64,000 nucleotides of DNA from an uncultured Brevibacillus sp. (GCF_947502445.1 NZ_CANMZW010000025.1:18377-82376), one strand, 5' to 3'. Counted from the first letter of the stretch, positions 56,901 through 63,925 are shown. Notes: generated by a model not told the origin, from the sequence alone. Numbers and translations are program-made.

Positions 56901-57374
56901 CCGCTGGAGCTGGACACAGATACACTTGCTGGCTGGCGTACTCAGCTGGAGGATTACGAAATTACGCAACCATTTGATCAGTTGAATCGTGAAGCGTTCC
57001 TCCCGACAGAGGAAGAGCTGAAGGCTCATGCAATCCTGCGCTTGCCACAGGATTCGTACACACCTACCACCTTTGCCAAAACGATGGAGAAATTCGGTTG
57101 GACTAAAGGAATCCCACAAGATGCCGGATTCTATTATGAGTTCCACAAAGTGTACGGGGATATTGTGGCTGAACTTAAAATCAGTGGAGCGAGCATCTCA
57201 TACTATGACGGCATGGAGGATATTCAGCTGGAGGAGCTCGCCTTTTATTCAGCGAAAGACAATCAGTACCGCTATCATTACTACCAACCAACAGAGCGGA
57301 TCAAGCTCACGGAGATACCTGCCCGCGTTTTCAGTGAAACCGTTTATGATGTGACACGGGCAGCAGGCAAGTAG
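53910..57374 (+). CDS. DUF4132-domain giant protein (YehI/MolR-like)
   Basis: A 1154-residue protein from TTG 53910, which has GAGGAGGAG six bases upstream; the frame is open further back but overlaps the VWA gene. Residues 1-850 are mostly helical, HEAT-like repeats. The C-terminal 300 residues form the DUF4132 domain (LKNLVKIQSLRLEEFLSKARFWSTAAWKGLFVE, LMQKFAIGLVWGVYQDGKLVDTFRYMDDGTFN, LIGLIHPLELD). E. coli YehI (MolR region) has the same domain; its role is not settled. Here it sits between the VWA and SWIM proteins, so it is probably the scaffold or client of the ATPase complex. Confidence 0.9.
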   Translation: MVLRKTVADPLTKRFVEEYINIGHVNSQLYDQIADYVTGDTDVRPPIEANQRFYGYSVMNHLDRLKKSGDERAFFRAAELVYRASHRFYEKRDVMDKCFWEAIKLRKLIDTSKRRAAKEEEAFEAMKNTVEHFGLPIFSEFMVKAAEDYRASINRDYNSVFERANHLLLIAYAYEISPTLLEEAKVKLEPIYYHLVTGDEEAYINELWNLAKNITMLQINSNHSVTNEVLPPVFLKEKRAQIRETYFPDDIVNEGSVLNHKHKQRYMEMILSLVYYRVHVAGGIEAFLAQPDKKDRELHSVLTILMELFPLDVLAQDVQLAELVQIDEPYLLLLKLRNHLSSAPIAWKELDELTVANIDKTRRAFELTTLPIIKGYLFKIMQAEGIDLSDQEHSLETIILDALRRMKGTAKLASFLQGTCTLEEVLGSSHLEDMQRVGQQMYLLSFLPIEHPFIQRLIQFLSTYVDKSSRKVGLSCLAHAFQDQLGSIVDLYRTVEDIDMQKLVVQILESKGSYYYYTQVNEENYVTLINKCPEICLASFGQFDTDVRMFVLETMLAQKESLPLELRNQAILLGMGDTSKKVSAIANAEFLLQKDKELYVHVYTTEKKAKVKELALDAIRGLEDSKEIFQELLAKEKNNKFKTLLQAFVDSEESGPDASLANLGNLVDKRKLVRIKWLPLDLLPALCDTEGNELGREVMEYILTSSIEAQTAPNPRVLELKEHLSAASLADFTAEVLRAWLDNGAVAKEKWVMPLCIAFGDRRSVDTIGQMIKDWTDHSRGALASDGVRALSFSDDLAALRIIDHTKRSIKNKQVKNAAEEALNMAATNQNISTEELEDRLVTQLGFDASGKQVFDYGDRTFTVKVNNELELEVINDSTGKAVKNLPAPSAKDDQQKAEEARATFALLKKDLKNLVKIQSLRLEEFLSKARFWSTAAWKGLFVENVLMQKFAIGLVWGVYQDGKLVDTFRYMDDGTFNTVDEDEYELADGQLIGLIHPLELDTDTLAGWRTQLEDYEITQPFDQLNREAFLPTEEELKAHAILRLPQDSYTPTTFAKTMEKFGWTKGIPQDAGFYYEFHKVYGDIVAELKISGASISYYDGMEDIQLEELAFYSAKDNQYRYHYYQPTERIKLTEIPARVFSETVYDVTRAAGK

Positions 57375-57376
57375 TC

Positions 57377-59032
57377 ATGGCTGATTTCAAGACGGATTTC
57401 CATCGATTTATTGCTCTTTGTAATGAAGAGTATTTGATTCAATACGCAAACAAAGGCATTTACAATCGTTCGCTCAAAGACATGGAAAAAGGAATATCGG
57501 TTTCCTACGAATTTGGGGATGATCACGTCGAGTGTGCGCTGTCGGATGACAGCGTATGCCGACTTCATGAAGATATTTCACGGTTTTCCTGCTCTTGCCC
57601 TTCCGATAAAATTTGCAAGCATGTGCTGATCGCCATCGTCTACTATAGAGAGAATATGCTCTCTTCGGATATACCCTTTCAGGAGGCAGAGAGCTATCAG
57701 CCCGACTTTGAATGGTTATTGCGTGTGACCCCAGAGCAAATTGCCAAAGCGTTCTCAGCCGCGCAGATTGAGGAAGTTCTTTTTCGACTGGAATATGATG
57801 ATGACATCCAAATAGCTGTCACATCTTTTCTTACAGTGACAATGACCACGCAAAACGTGATTGTTACGTTTGAGCCGGATTCAGAAATCGCGAAGACGAT
57901 GTGCAGCTGCAAGTCAAAAGGCAACTGTATCCACAAGCTGGAAGCCCTGCTACGCTATCGGCATGCTAACCAGATGGATGACAATGCAGCATTGCAGGCA
58001 ACCAACATGGAAGTAAGTTATGACGAAGAGGTAGTCAGGGAAACAAAAGAGCTGATTCAGGAAGTGCTTGGCATTGGACTTGCGAAGCTGCCGAACACGA
58101 TCTGCACACGGCTAGAGCTGCTGGCCATAGCAGCACATAACGGCAATCTGCCGAATGTGGAAACGGATATACGCGGGCTCAATGGCGACCTGTCGCTTTT
58201 CTTTCAGCGGCACGTGCAGTTTTCCAAGGAAGGGCTGCTTGAACGGCTGACACGGGTTTATCTGGGACTGGTTGCTCTGGAAAAAGCAGAGCACAATGAT
58301 CAGAAAAAGCAACTGCTCGGAAGCTTTAAAAGCAAGTACTATACGATCCCGCAGCTTCATTTGTATTCGTTGGGAGCGAATCCGTGGGAAACACGCTCAG
58401 GATACAAGGGAGTTACGTACTACTTTTTCTCGCTAGACGACAAGCGCATTTATACGTACACAGAAGCTCGTCCGGTTTATTATGAAGGGAACTCGTTTTC
58501 CTATATGAACAGCTACAAAGGAAAATCTCCCTGGAGCGATTTGGTGACGATGGAAGAGCTGTCGAGATCACAGGTTGTCTTGACGCACCCCAAAACTAAT
58601 CGGGAGCAGCGTTTGTCTTCCAGTGAGGACACTGAGCTCACGCTTCAACCAAGGCTGCACATAGAGGATATCGACCTGGGTGACACGCTCCTTCGTGACT
58701 GGACGAACATCTCGAGTCTTCGGAGGAGAGATTTATTTGAACAATCAACCGATACCGTTTTCTTAGTCCTTGCAAAAAAAGTAAGTCATGTCGAGTTTGA
58801 TGATGCTACTCAGCAGCTGTCTATCACGATTGAAGATGATCACGGCTATTCATTGGATTTGGTAATTACGCATCAAGAGAAATTTGCTCGCTCGCTAAGT
58901 GCTCTGGAACGAAATAAGCGTTTGCTGGAGCTTCGTGATGTTTTTATACTGATTCAGAATATCGGGGACAGCTATGTTCCGATCAGCTTCTTGCAAGGAA
59001 GCTCGCTCACTAGTATCAAGCTGGATTTATAA
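57377..59032 (+). CDS. SWIM zinc-finger protein with two SWIM motifs (YehQ-like)
   Basis: A 551-residue protein. The first SWIM motif (CxCx(n)CxH) is FSCSCPSDKICKHVLIAI near residues 71-85; the second is MCSCKSKGNCIHKLEALL near 175-190. Two motifs in one chain are unusual; most SWIM proteins have one. The rest is a helical/beta region without known domains. SWIM fingers bind nucleic acid or protein partners. It follows the DUF4132 gene by two bases. E. coli YehQ is the likely counterpart. Confidence 0.9.
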   Translation: MADFKTDFHRFIALCNEEYLIQYANKGIYNRSLKDMEKGISVSYEFGDDHVECALSDDSVCRLHEDISRFSCSCPSDKICKHVLIAIVYYRENMLSSDIPFQEAESYQPDFEWLLRVTPEQIAKAFSAAQIEEVLFRLEYDDDIQIAVTSFLTVTMTTQNVIVTFEPDSEIAKTMCSCKSKGNCIHKLEALLRYRHANQMDDNAALQATNMEVSYDEEVVRETKELIQEVLGIGLAKLPNTICTRLELLAIAAHNGNLPNVETDIRGLNGDLSLFFQRHVQFSKEGLLERLTRVYLGLVALEKAEHNDQKKQLLGSFKSKYYTIPQLHLYSLGANPWETRSGYKGVTYYFFSLDDKRIYTYTEARPVYYEGNSFSYMNSYKGKSPWSDLVTMEELSRSQVVLTHPKTNREQRLSSSEDTELTLQPRLHIEDIDLGDTLLRDWTNISSLRRRDLFEQSTDTVFLVLAKKVSHVEFDDATQQLSITIEDDHGYSLDLVITHQEKFARSLSALERNKRLLELRDVFILIQNIGDSYVPISFLQGSSLTSIKLDL

Positions 59033-59053
59033 GAAATGAGGAGCGTGCACCAG

Positions 59054-59332
59054 ATGGAACAGATGCAAATGTTTATGGAAAAATTGACAGACTGGCTGGA
59101 ACGTCTCCTGCTCAAGGGCATCTATAAAATAGATGGACGTGACATCAATGAGCTGCTTCATTTTCAGGAAACAGCACTAGCATACGAGATGAGCTTTTTG
59201 GCTGGCTTGCTGGAAGAATTGGCGAGTGAAGGAAGAAGCTACACCCGTTCCATTCAGACGGACGCTGAGCCGCTAGTTACTCGTTTTTTGTACGTAGCAC
59301 AATATTTATCCATGCTGAAAAGAACTGCATAA
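59054..59332 (+). CDS. Small helical protein at the end of the MoxR-VWA operon
   Basis: This 92-residue protein (MEQMQMFMEKLTDWLERLLLKGIYKIDGRDINELLHFQETALAYEMSFLAGLLEELASEGRSY...) is predicted helical and acidic. ATG 59054 is preferred because GAGGAG lies ten bases upstream; ATG 59036 overlaps that site. It lies 21 bp after the SWIM gene and before the operon terminator, so it belongs to the same transcript. Family not recognised; it has no counterpart that I know of in the E. coli yeh cluster. Confidence 0.75.
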   Translation: MEQMQMFMEKLTDWLERLLLKGIYKIDGRDINELLHFQETALAYEMSFLAGLLEELASEGRSYTRSIQTDAEPLVTRFLYVAQYLSMLKRTA

Positions 59333-59345
59333 CGAATGTAGCCTA

Positions 59346-59388
59346 GAGTCTTATCCCGTCAAGCTAGATCGGGGTAAGGCTCTTTTGC
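59346..59388 (+). terminator. Terminator closing the MoxR-VWA-DUF4132-SWIM operon
   Basis: GAGTCTTATCCCG pairs with CGGGGTAAGGCTC around a loop of about eleven bases, followed by TTTTGC. The prophage-like material starts immediately beyond it. Confidence 0.8.
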
Positions 59389-59412
59389 ATGTGGATCGGA
59401 AAGGATTCGTAG

Positions 59413-60420
59413 ATGCGCGTAGTGAGCTACAAAGAAAAAACACTCGAACCATCAGCAGAACAGAGAGAATTCGAACGGATGAGGAAGTCGATTGCGAAAC
59501 ACAACCTGCCGTTCGAGATCCACGAGGTGCAAGCGAGCTTAAAGAATAATCTCCTGTTCCTGATTCTTGGGCTGGGCTATCCACTGCCAGCAAAGGGGCG
59601 ACTCTACTGCACTGATCGGATGAAACTGGAGCCGCAGAAGAAGTTCGAAGAAGAATACAGACCAACCATGAAAATACTTGGCATCCGACGATCCGAGTCC
59701 GCCAAGCGCGCTGAGAGCGTGGACAAGCACCTTTCTACCAAGTATTTCAGCGAAGAAGTTGAAGAAAAAGGAAGAACCATCAAAACGTTCATGCCGATCG
59801 TGGAATTTACGGTAGAGGACGTCTGGGGCTATCTCGCTGAGAAGAAGACGCCATGGGGCGATGCGGAAGAGATCAGCCAGATATACAAGGATGCAACAGG
59901 CGAATGCGGTCTGTCGAAGCGTAAGGCTGACAAGGGAGAAACCGCCGAGGCATGCGGAGCAAGATTCGGATGCGTTGTCTGCCCGGTGGTCACGATCGAC
60001 AAGAGCGCCAAGGAAACAGCCAAGAAGAAACCTTGGTTTGAACCATACGTTGAGCTGCGCGAGTTGATCCTCACAATGTACAAAGACCCGCGCAACAGGG
60101 CAGGTCGAATGAGGAATGGTAAGGTCCTCTGCTATGTAGAAGGGACTTTTACGGTGAAAGCCCGTATGCAACTGTTCGAAGCAGTCATGGAAGCACAGCG
60201 TATGAATGAACGAATTGCCAAGATGTACGGAGCTGATCCGCAAGCCCTGATCAATGAGGAACTGGCAGAAGCGATCCAGCAGCAGTGGATAGATGACATA
60301 CAGGAAAGACCTTGGCTAGAAGATGCAACAGAGCTCGGATTGTTCTATGAGGAACGAATCAAAGGCAGGAACGACAAATGGTTTCAGTTGACCTGGAATC
60401 ACCTGTACGAAGGTGCATAA
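59413..60420 (+). CDS. PAPS reductase/DndC-like family protein, N-terminally truncated
   Basis: This 335-residue frame has the C-terminal part of phage PAPS-reductase-like/DndC-like proteins: RLYCTDRMKLEP (about 62-73), LGIRRSESAKRA, FTVEDVWGYLAEKKTPWG and the Cys-rich ACGARFGCVVCPVV. The ATP-pyrophosphatase P-loop (SGGKDST), expected 80-120 residues before RLYCTD, is absent; the text opens MRVVSYKEKTLEPS. It follows the neighbouring operon terminator by 25 bp, so an insertion or deletion junction probably removed the N-terminus. Without the P-loop it should lack ATP-dependent activity. GGAAAGG precedes ATG 59413. Confidence 0.8.
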   Translation: MRVVSYKEKTLEPSAEQREFERMRKSIAKHNLPFEIHEVQASLKNNLLFLILGLGYPLPAKGRLYCTDRMKLEPQKKFEEEYRPTMKILGIRRSESAKRAESVDKHLSTKYFSEEVEEKGRTIKTFMPIVEFTVEDVWGYLAEKKTPWGDAEEISQIYKDATGECGLSKRKADKGETAEACGARFGCVVCPVVTIDKSAKETAKKKPWFEPYVELRELILTMYKDPRNRAGRMRNGKVLCYVEGTFTVKARMQLFEAVMEAQRMNERIAKMYGADPQALINEELAEAIQQQWIDDIQERPWLEDATELGLFYEERIKGRNDKWFQLTWNHLYEGA

Positions 60421-60459
60421 CAAAATGCTCAGAGAGAAAAACAGGAGGAGGGGGCGAAC

Positions 60460-61189
60460 TTGAAATGCCCACGCATCCTACATCACCCCGGCAGCAAGTG
60501 GTCTATGGCAGACTGGATAATCAGCCACATGCCGGATCATACGACTTACTTGGAACCTTTTTTTGGCAGCGGAGCTGTCTTGTTCAACAAGGAGCGATCG
60601 ATACTTGAAACTGTGAACGACCTGGACGGGGAAGTTTCAAATTTATTCTCGGTCATCCGAGACAATCCGGAAGCTCTGGCCAGAGCAATCAGCTGGACAC
60701 CATACGCTCGGGCCGAATACTACCGGGGCTGAGACTACTTGGAGCGAGCAAGACGCTTTCTCGTACGATATTGGATGGCACCGGGGCGGAAAGACCAGCG
60801 ATAAGATCATGACCGTTACAGACAGGCTTAGGGGTGTGCAAATTGAATGCCAGCCTGTGGTAGAGCTGATCGAGCGATACAAGCGTCCAGAAGTGCTGAT
60901 CTACGCCGATCCGTCGTACATTCTTTCCACTCGCAGTAAACGAATGTTTAAGAACGAAATGAAGGATACAGAGCATGAGGAGCTTTTGGAAACGTTGCTG
61001 TCGCATCCTGGTCCGGTTCTACTCTCCGGCTATGACCACCCTATGTACAACGAGCGACTGCGGAAATGGCAACGCGAAGAACGCAAAGTACAGGCAGAGG
61101 CGGGCAGGTCATGAACCGAAGTTCTGTGGATCAACCCAGTAGCAGCAGAACATGGGCAGCAGACAATCTTCTCGTTGCCGGGTATTTAA
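60460..61189 (+). pseudogene. Dam-type (D12 class) DNA adenine methylase, multiply broken
   Basis: The N-terminal part from TTG 60460 (GGAGGAGGG upstream) has the SAM motif LHHPGSKWSMADWI and TYLEPFFGSGAVLFNK. It stops at TGA 60730-60732, continues in the same frame as DYLERARRFLVRYWMAPGRK, then shifts frame near 60780 to WHRGGKTSDKIMTVTDRLRG. The catalytic DPPY-like motif is IYADPSY. A further TGA at 61112-61114 replaces the Arg of (R)TEVLWINP before the natural stop at 61187-61189. At least three lesions; a degenerate phage methylase. Confidence 0.88.
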
Positions 61190-61221
61190 CATTTTGTGTA
61201 CTAAGTAAAGCAGAGAAGAAA

Positions 61222-61611
61222 TTAATCAAAAAAGAGGAAAAAGATCAAAGCAAAAGTGACACTTGGTAAAGATGCCAGGAGAAAATAAATGGTCCATCTC
61301 CACCGACTTTTATGATCTTTCGCGTCATCTTCTTGGTAGTAAGGAGATGGCACCCTAAGGGTGTTGTAGACCATTAATCCGCCTAAAGTAATTAATCCAA
61401 GAGCAAGATATTCGGAGTAATTACCTACTTGATCAAAATTCCCAATTGACAACAATACGATTATTAAAAGGGTCTGTAAAATTGCCCCAAATCCAAGTGC
61501 TTTAACCATGAATACACCTACTTGTGGAATATTTTTACTATTAGTACGAACTAAAGAACCAAATGTTTCAAGTAGATGTAATAAAAGTGAAAGTGCAGTT
61601 TCATTAAACAC
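61222..61611 (-). CDS. Predicted small membrane protein
   Basis: On the minus strand a frame of about 129 residues from GTG 61611 encodes three or four hydrophobic segments: FMVKALGFGAILQTLLIIVLLSIG, YLALGLITLGGLMVYNTL and WTIYFLLASLPSVTFALIFFLFFD. A hydrophilic N-terminus (LLETFGSLVRTNSKNIPQVG) precedes them. No ribosome site is clear; ATG 61509 (MVKAL) is an alternative start. Its DNA is AT-rich. It is opposite in direction to the surrounding phage-like genes. Family unknown. Confidence 0.55.
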   Translation of the reverse strand: MFNETALSLLLHLLETFGSLVRTNSKNIPQVGVFMVKALGFGAILQTLLIIVLLSIGNFDQVGNYSEYLALGLITLGGLMVYNTLRVPSPYYQEDDAKDHKSRWRWTIYFLLASLPSVTFALIFFLFFD

Positions 61612-61641
61612 AATAGTTATTGAGGGAAATGGGGTAGGACC

Positions 61642-61770
61642 GTGAGAGTATCTTGTCACAAATGCGGCAAATCGTTCCAGCATTACGGTGTACGGAGAAA
61701 ACTTGTGTGGTGCTCTGTCAGATGCATGGAACAAGACAAGAAGAAAAAGGGAGGAAAGAGCGATGAATAG
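61642..61770 (+). CDS. Tiny zinc-ribbon-like phage protein
   Basis: A 42-residue frame starting GTG 61642: VSCHKCGKSFQHYGVRRKLVWCSVRCMEQDKKKK then a Gly/Ser-rich end. Two Cys pairs (CHKC and CSVRC) make a likely zinc ribbon. Its stop overlaps the next gene start by eight bases, typical of compact phage operons. GGGTAGG precedes the start. Confidence 0.65.
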   Translation: MRVSCHKCGKSFQHYGVRRKLVWCSVRCMEQDKKKKGGKSDE

Positions 61771-62348
61771 ACAAGCAGTTTTGGATGTTCTGAACAGCCT
61801 TGAAGTAGCAGATATGAACGGTGGCGAAGATGCTTACATCCTTGTTGACAACAACGAGGATGTCCGAAAGAAACTGAATGCCGTTGGGGTCTCGGATGAC
61901 GTAATCCATAGGTATGGTGATGATGACTCGTTTTGTGTACTAGCCTTAGCATTTGGTGAGGGATTCGCAGATGGGTATGAAAAAGGAAAACTCATCTTAT
62001 GGGGACCGATTGACGATGAGCTGCGTTACCGGGTCTTGAACGGTGAAGGGACAGCAGAGGATGCAGCGCGACTCTTGAAGCAGTTGGAAGGTAACGTTCA
62101 CCCTCGTGAGCAAGTTCAATGGTTTGCTGGTCAGATGGAATCCAAACTGCAAGAGAACGACCACAAAGGCGGCTGGGACAATTGCGATATGGATGGATTT
62201 CCTCCTTAGCAGATTGCAAGAAGAGGTGGACGAACTGACAGCAGCGTGCGTTTATGGTATCGACCCGATGCTGGTAATCAGAGTAGGTGCAGATGTTGCT
62301 AATTTCGCAATGATGATATCAGACAAGGTAAGGAAGAGCACTACTTAA
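61763..62348 (+). pseudogene. Phage protein frameshifted by a 4-bp duplication
   Basis: ATG 61763 follows AGGGAGGAAAG and opens a frame with acidic N-terminal text (MNRQAVLDVLNSLEVADMNGGEDAYILVDNNEDV). It reaches the block MESKLQENDHKGGWDNCDMD, then stops early at 62207-62209 (GFPP). Removing one GGAT of the tandem GGATGGAT at 62191-62198 restores FLLSRLQEEVDELTAACVYGID to ADVANFAMMISDKVRK and TAA 62346-62348. That pattern (ENDHKGGW ... EEVDEL ... ADVANFAMMI) is a well-known phage protein family of MazG-like appearance. Frameshift likely inactivates the C-terminal part. Confidence 0.85.
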
Positions 62349-62381
62349 CAAATCGGTAATTTTGTAGATAACTCCTACACC

Positions 62382-62663
62382 TTAATAAAGGGTAGGAGTC
62401 GGGTAACATACAACGGCATCGATAAACCTTGGATCAATACCATAAAACATCCAGGTCCTACCGTTCCACCGATAGCCTGTAACACCGTCGTACTGAACGG
62501 TAGTTGGATAAAACCAAAATTGTTCTCCATTTACGAGCCAAACATAAGTGTTTTCGTACACACAATCGACAAGATAGGTAGATGGTTGCGGAGGAATGTA
62601 AGTTGGTCTGGGAGGGATGAAACTTGGGGGTGGAGATGTTGGAGCCTGAGCAGGATACGCCAT
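62382..62663 (-). CDS. Pro-rich surface/spore-type protein with aromatic C-terminal domain
   Basis: A 93-residue protein (start ATG 62663, GGAAGGAG upstream). Residues 1-28 are Pro/Ala-rich (MAYPAQAPTSPPPSFIPPRP). The rest is rich in Tyr/Trp/Phe: NTYVWLVNGEQFWFYPTTVQYDGVTGYRWNGRTWMFYGIDPRFID. The FWFYP...GYRW...YFGID-like pattern recurs in Bacillus/Paenibacillus proteins that often carry collagen-like or spore-surface domains. No signal peptide. Role unknown; possibly a spore or adhesion component. Confidence 0.7.
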   Translation of the reverse strand: MAYPAQAPTSPPPSFIPPRPTYIPPQPSTYLVDCVYENTYVWLVNGEQFWFYPTTVQYDGVTGYRWNGRTWMFYGIDPRFIDAVVCYPTPTLY

Positions 62664-62799
62664 TCGCTTTCCACTCCTTCCTAATCTAATCAGCATAATA
62701 TTCCTGGTCATTTCGAGGAGTGCGGAGTCTTTCTAAAAACAATTCACGAAATCACAAATATTGGTAAGGAGATTCTTAAAAGGATGGATACAAACCACA

Positions 62800-62819
62800 C
62801 GATTTGTTAAATAAGGAGG
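62800..62819 (+). repeat. Repeat CGATTTGTTAA-AT-AAGGAGG, copy 1
   Basis: CGATTTGTTAAATAAGGAGG here and CGATTTGTTAAATGGGGAGG at 63237-63256 precede two adjacent phage-type genes at the ribosome-binding position. The reverse complement of the first eleven bases is at 62345-62355, where it contains the stop codon of the frameshifted gene. Confidence 0.7.
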
Positions 62820-62828
62820 CTGAAAGAT

Positions 62829-63227
62829 ATCGAACATCAACGAATAGGCGCTTGTGGAACATGCGGAGAGGCAGTCCACTACAGATTCCCATGCAAGTGC
62901 AGGCGTGAGGTTGAAAAACCAAAGGTTATTACTCTTTGCGGCTCTACTCGGTTCAAGAAGGAATTTGAAGCAGCTAACAAAGACCTGACAATGCAGGGGA
63001 ACATCGTTATATCAGTCGGGGTTTTTGGTCACAGCGAGAGCATCCAGTTGACTGAGCAAGAAAAACAGATGCTGGACAATATTCATTTCAGAAAAATCGA
63101 TATGGCAGATGAAATTTACGTCATCAATGTTGGTGGTTATGTAGGCAGCAGCACAAGAAAAGAGATTGAATATGCCAAGAAAACAGGTAAGCGAGTGCGC
63201 TATCTTGAGGAACAGGTGGCAATTTAA
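62829..63227 (+). CDS. Phage-type nucleoside-deoxyribosyltransferase-like protein, start unclear
   Basis: The coherent frame runs from about 62829 to 63227 (132 residues) though the first standard start codon is the ATG at 62991. Text upstream of that ATG is clearly coding: HQRIGACGTCGEAVHYRFPCKC (zinc-ribbon-like) then EKPKVITLCGSTRFKKEFE. The rest (IVISVGVFGHSES, YVINVGGYVGSSTRKEIEYAKKTGKRVRYLE) is a familiar phage family related to nucleoside 2-deoxyribosyltransferases. AAGGAGG at 62813-62819 suggests a start near 62826-62831, but those codons are GAT/ATC. Either a nonstandard start or a mutated ATG. Confidence 0.72.
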   Translation: MEHQRIGACGTCGEAVHYRFPCKCRREVEKPKVITLCGSTRFKKEFEAANKDLTMQGNIVISVGVFGHSESIQLTEQEKQMLDNIHFRKIDMADEIYVINVGGYVGSSTRKEIEYAKKTGKRVRYLEEQVAI

Positions 63228-63236
63228 CACATCAAT

Positions 63237-63256
63237 CGATTTGTTAAATGGGGAGG
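63237..63256 (+). repeat. Repeat CGATTTGTTAA-AT-GGGGAGG, copy 2
   Basis: Second copy of the 62800-62819 sequence, 18 of 20 bases identical, directly before the DUF1653 frame. The conserved part extends beyond the ribosome site, so it may be a regulator target in this phage operon. Confidence 0.7.
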
Positions 63257-63264
63257 AATTGATT

Positions 63265-63456
63265 TTGGAAAAGGGTATACGATTGCAGCATTATAAAGGC
63301 GGATAATACACAGTCATTGGAATAGCAACCCACTCAGAAACAGGTTCAGAAGTGATTGTGTATCAAAATGACCTTGATCATAAAATGTGGGTTAGGCCAA
63401 TCCATATGTTTTACGAGTCAGTAGAATACAAAGGCCATAACGTTCCAAGGTTCTAG
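63265..63456 (+). pseudogene. DUF1653 gene with in-frame stop at codon 14
   Basis: From TTG 63265 (GGGAGG upstream) the frame reads MEKGIRLQHYKGG, then TAA at 63304-63306, then YTVIGIATHSETGSEVIVYQN, DLDHKMWVRPIHMFYESVEY and VPRF before the TAG at 63454-63456. The two parts are in one frame and together make a typical ~63-residue DUF1653 protein; the stop replaces the usual residue after GG (probably Lys AAA). Recent single-base inactivation. Confidence 0.88.
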
Positions 63457-63550
63457 GTTATTACGGTTTAACACATCATTACTGCTGTTAATGGTTCAAG
63501 GGGTACAAAAGGAAAAAAGGATAGCAGATTGCTATCCTAAATTTCCTCTA

Positions 63551-63841
63551 TTAATTGTTTGATCTATCAAAAAAGTATTTTATCACTATATTCAAAATAC
63601 CACCAAATATTGTACCTATGAAAATGGAGATACCTATCAATCCGTATCCCATACCGCTCCAACCACCGACAAAAAAGCTGATGATTATAATTACAATGCT
63701 TATTATAAGTAATCCAGCAAAACCTATACCAAGGTACTTACCATTCTTTTCTGGAAATATTCTTCTTAATATTATTGATGAAATGGCAAATAGCAAAGTG
63801 ACTCCTAAGCATATATAGATGAAGATTTCAAAACCTTCCAT
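63551..63841 (-). CDS. YesK-like small membrane protein
   Basis: A 96-residue protein with three or four hydrophobic segments (MEGFEIFIYICLGVTLLFAISSIIL, GIGFAGLLIISIVIIIISFFVGG, GLIGISIFIGTIFGGILNIVI) and a polar tail. The layout resembles Bacillus YesK, a small membrane protein of unknown function. AAGGAGG precedes ATG 63841. It is opposite in direction to the preceding phage-type genes. Confidence 0.7.
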   Translation of the reverse strand: MEGFEIFIYICLGVTLLFAISSIILRRIFPEKNGKYLGIGFAGLLIISIVIIIISFFVGGWSGMGYGLIGISIFIGTIFGGILNIVIKYFFDRSNN

Positions 63842-63925
63842 ACGTTACCTCCTTGCTGAATGTTGTTACACTTAATTGTAATACTGAATGAAAAAACAAA
63901 AAGTACCAAATATCTTTGGTACCCA

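Noticed and set aside
59413..61189. DNA phosphorothioation (Dnd) or restriction-modification system
   Set aside because: No dndB, dndD, dndE or nuclease gene is present; the DndC-like protein lacks its P-loop and the methylase is a pseudogene, so these are phage remnants.
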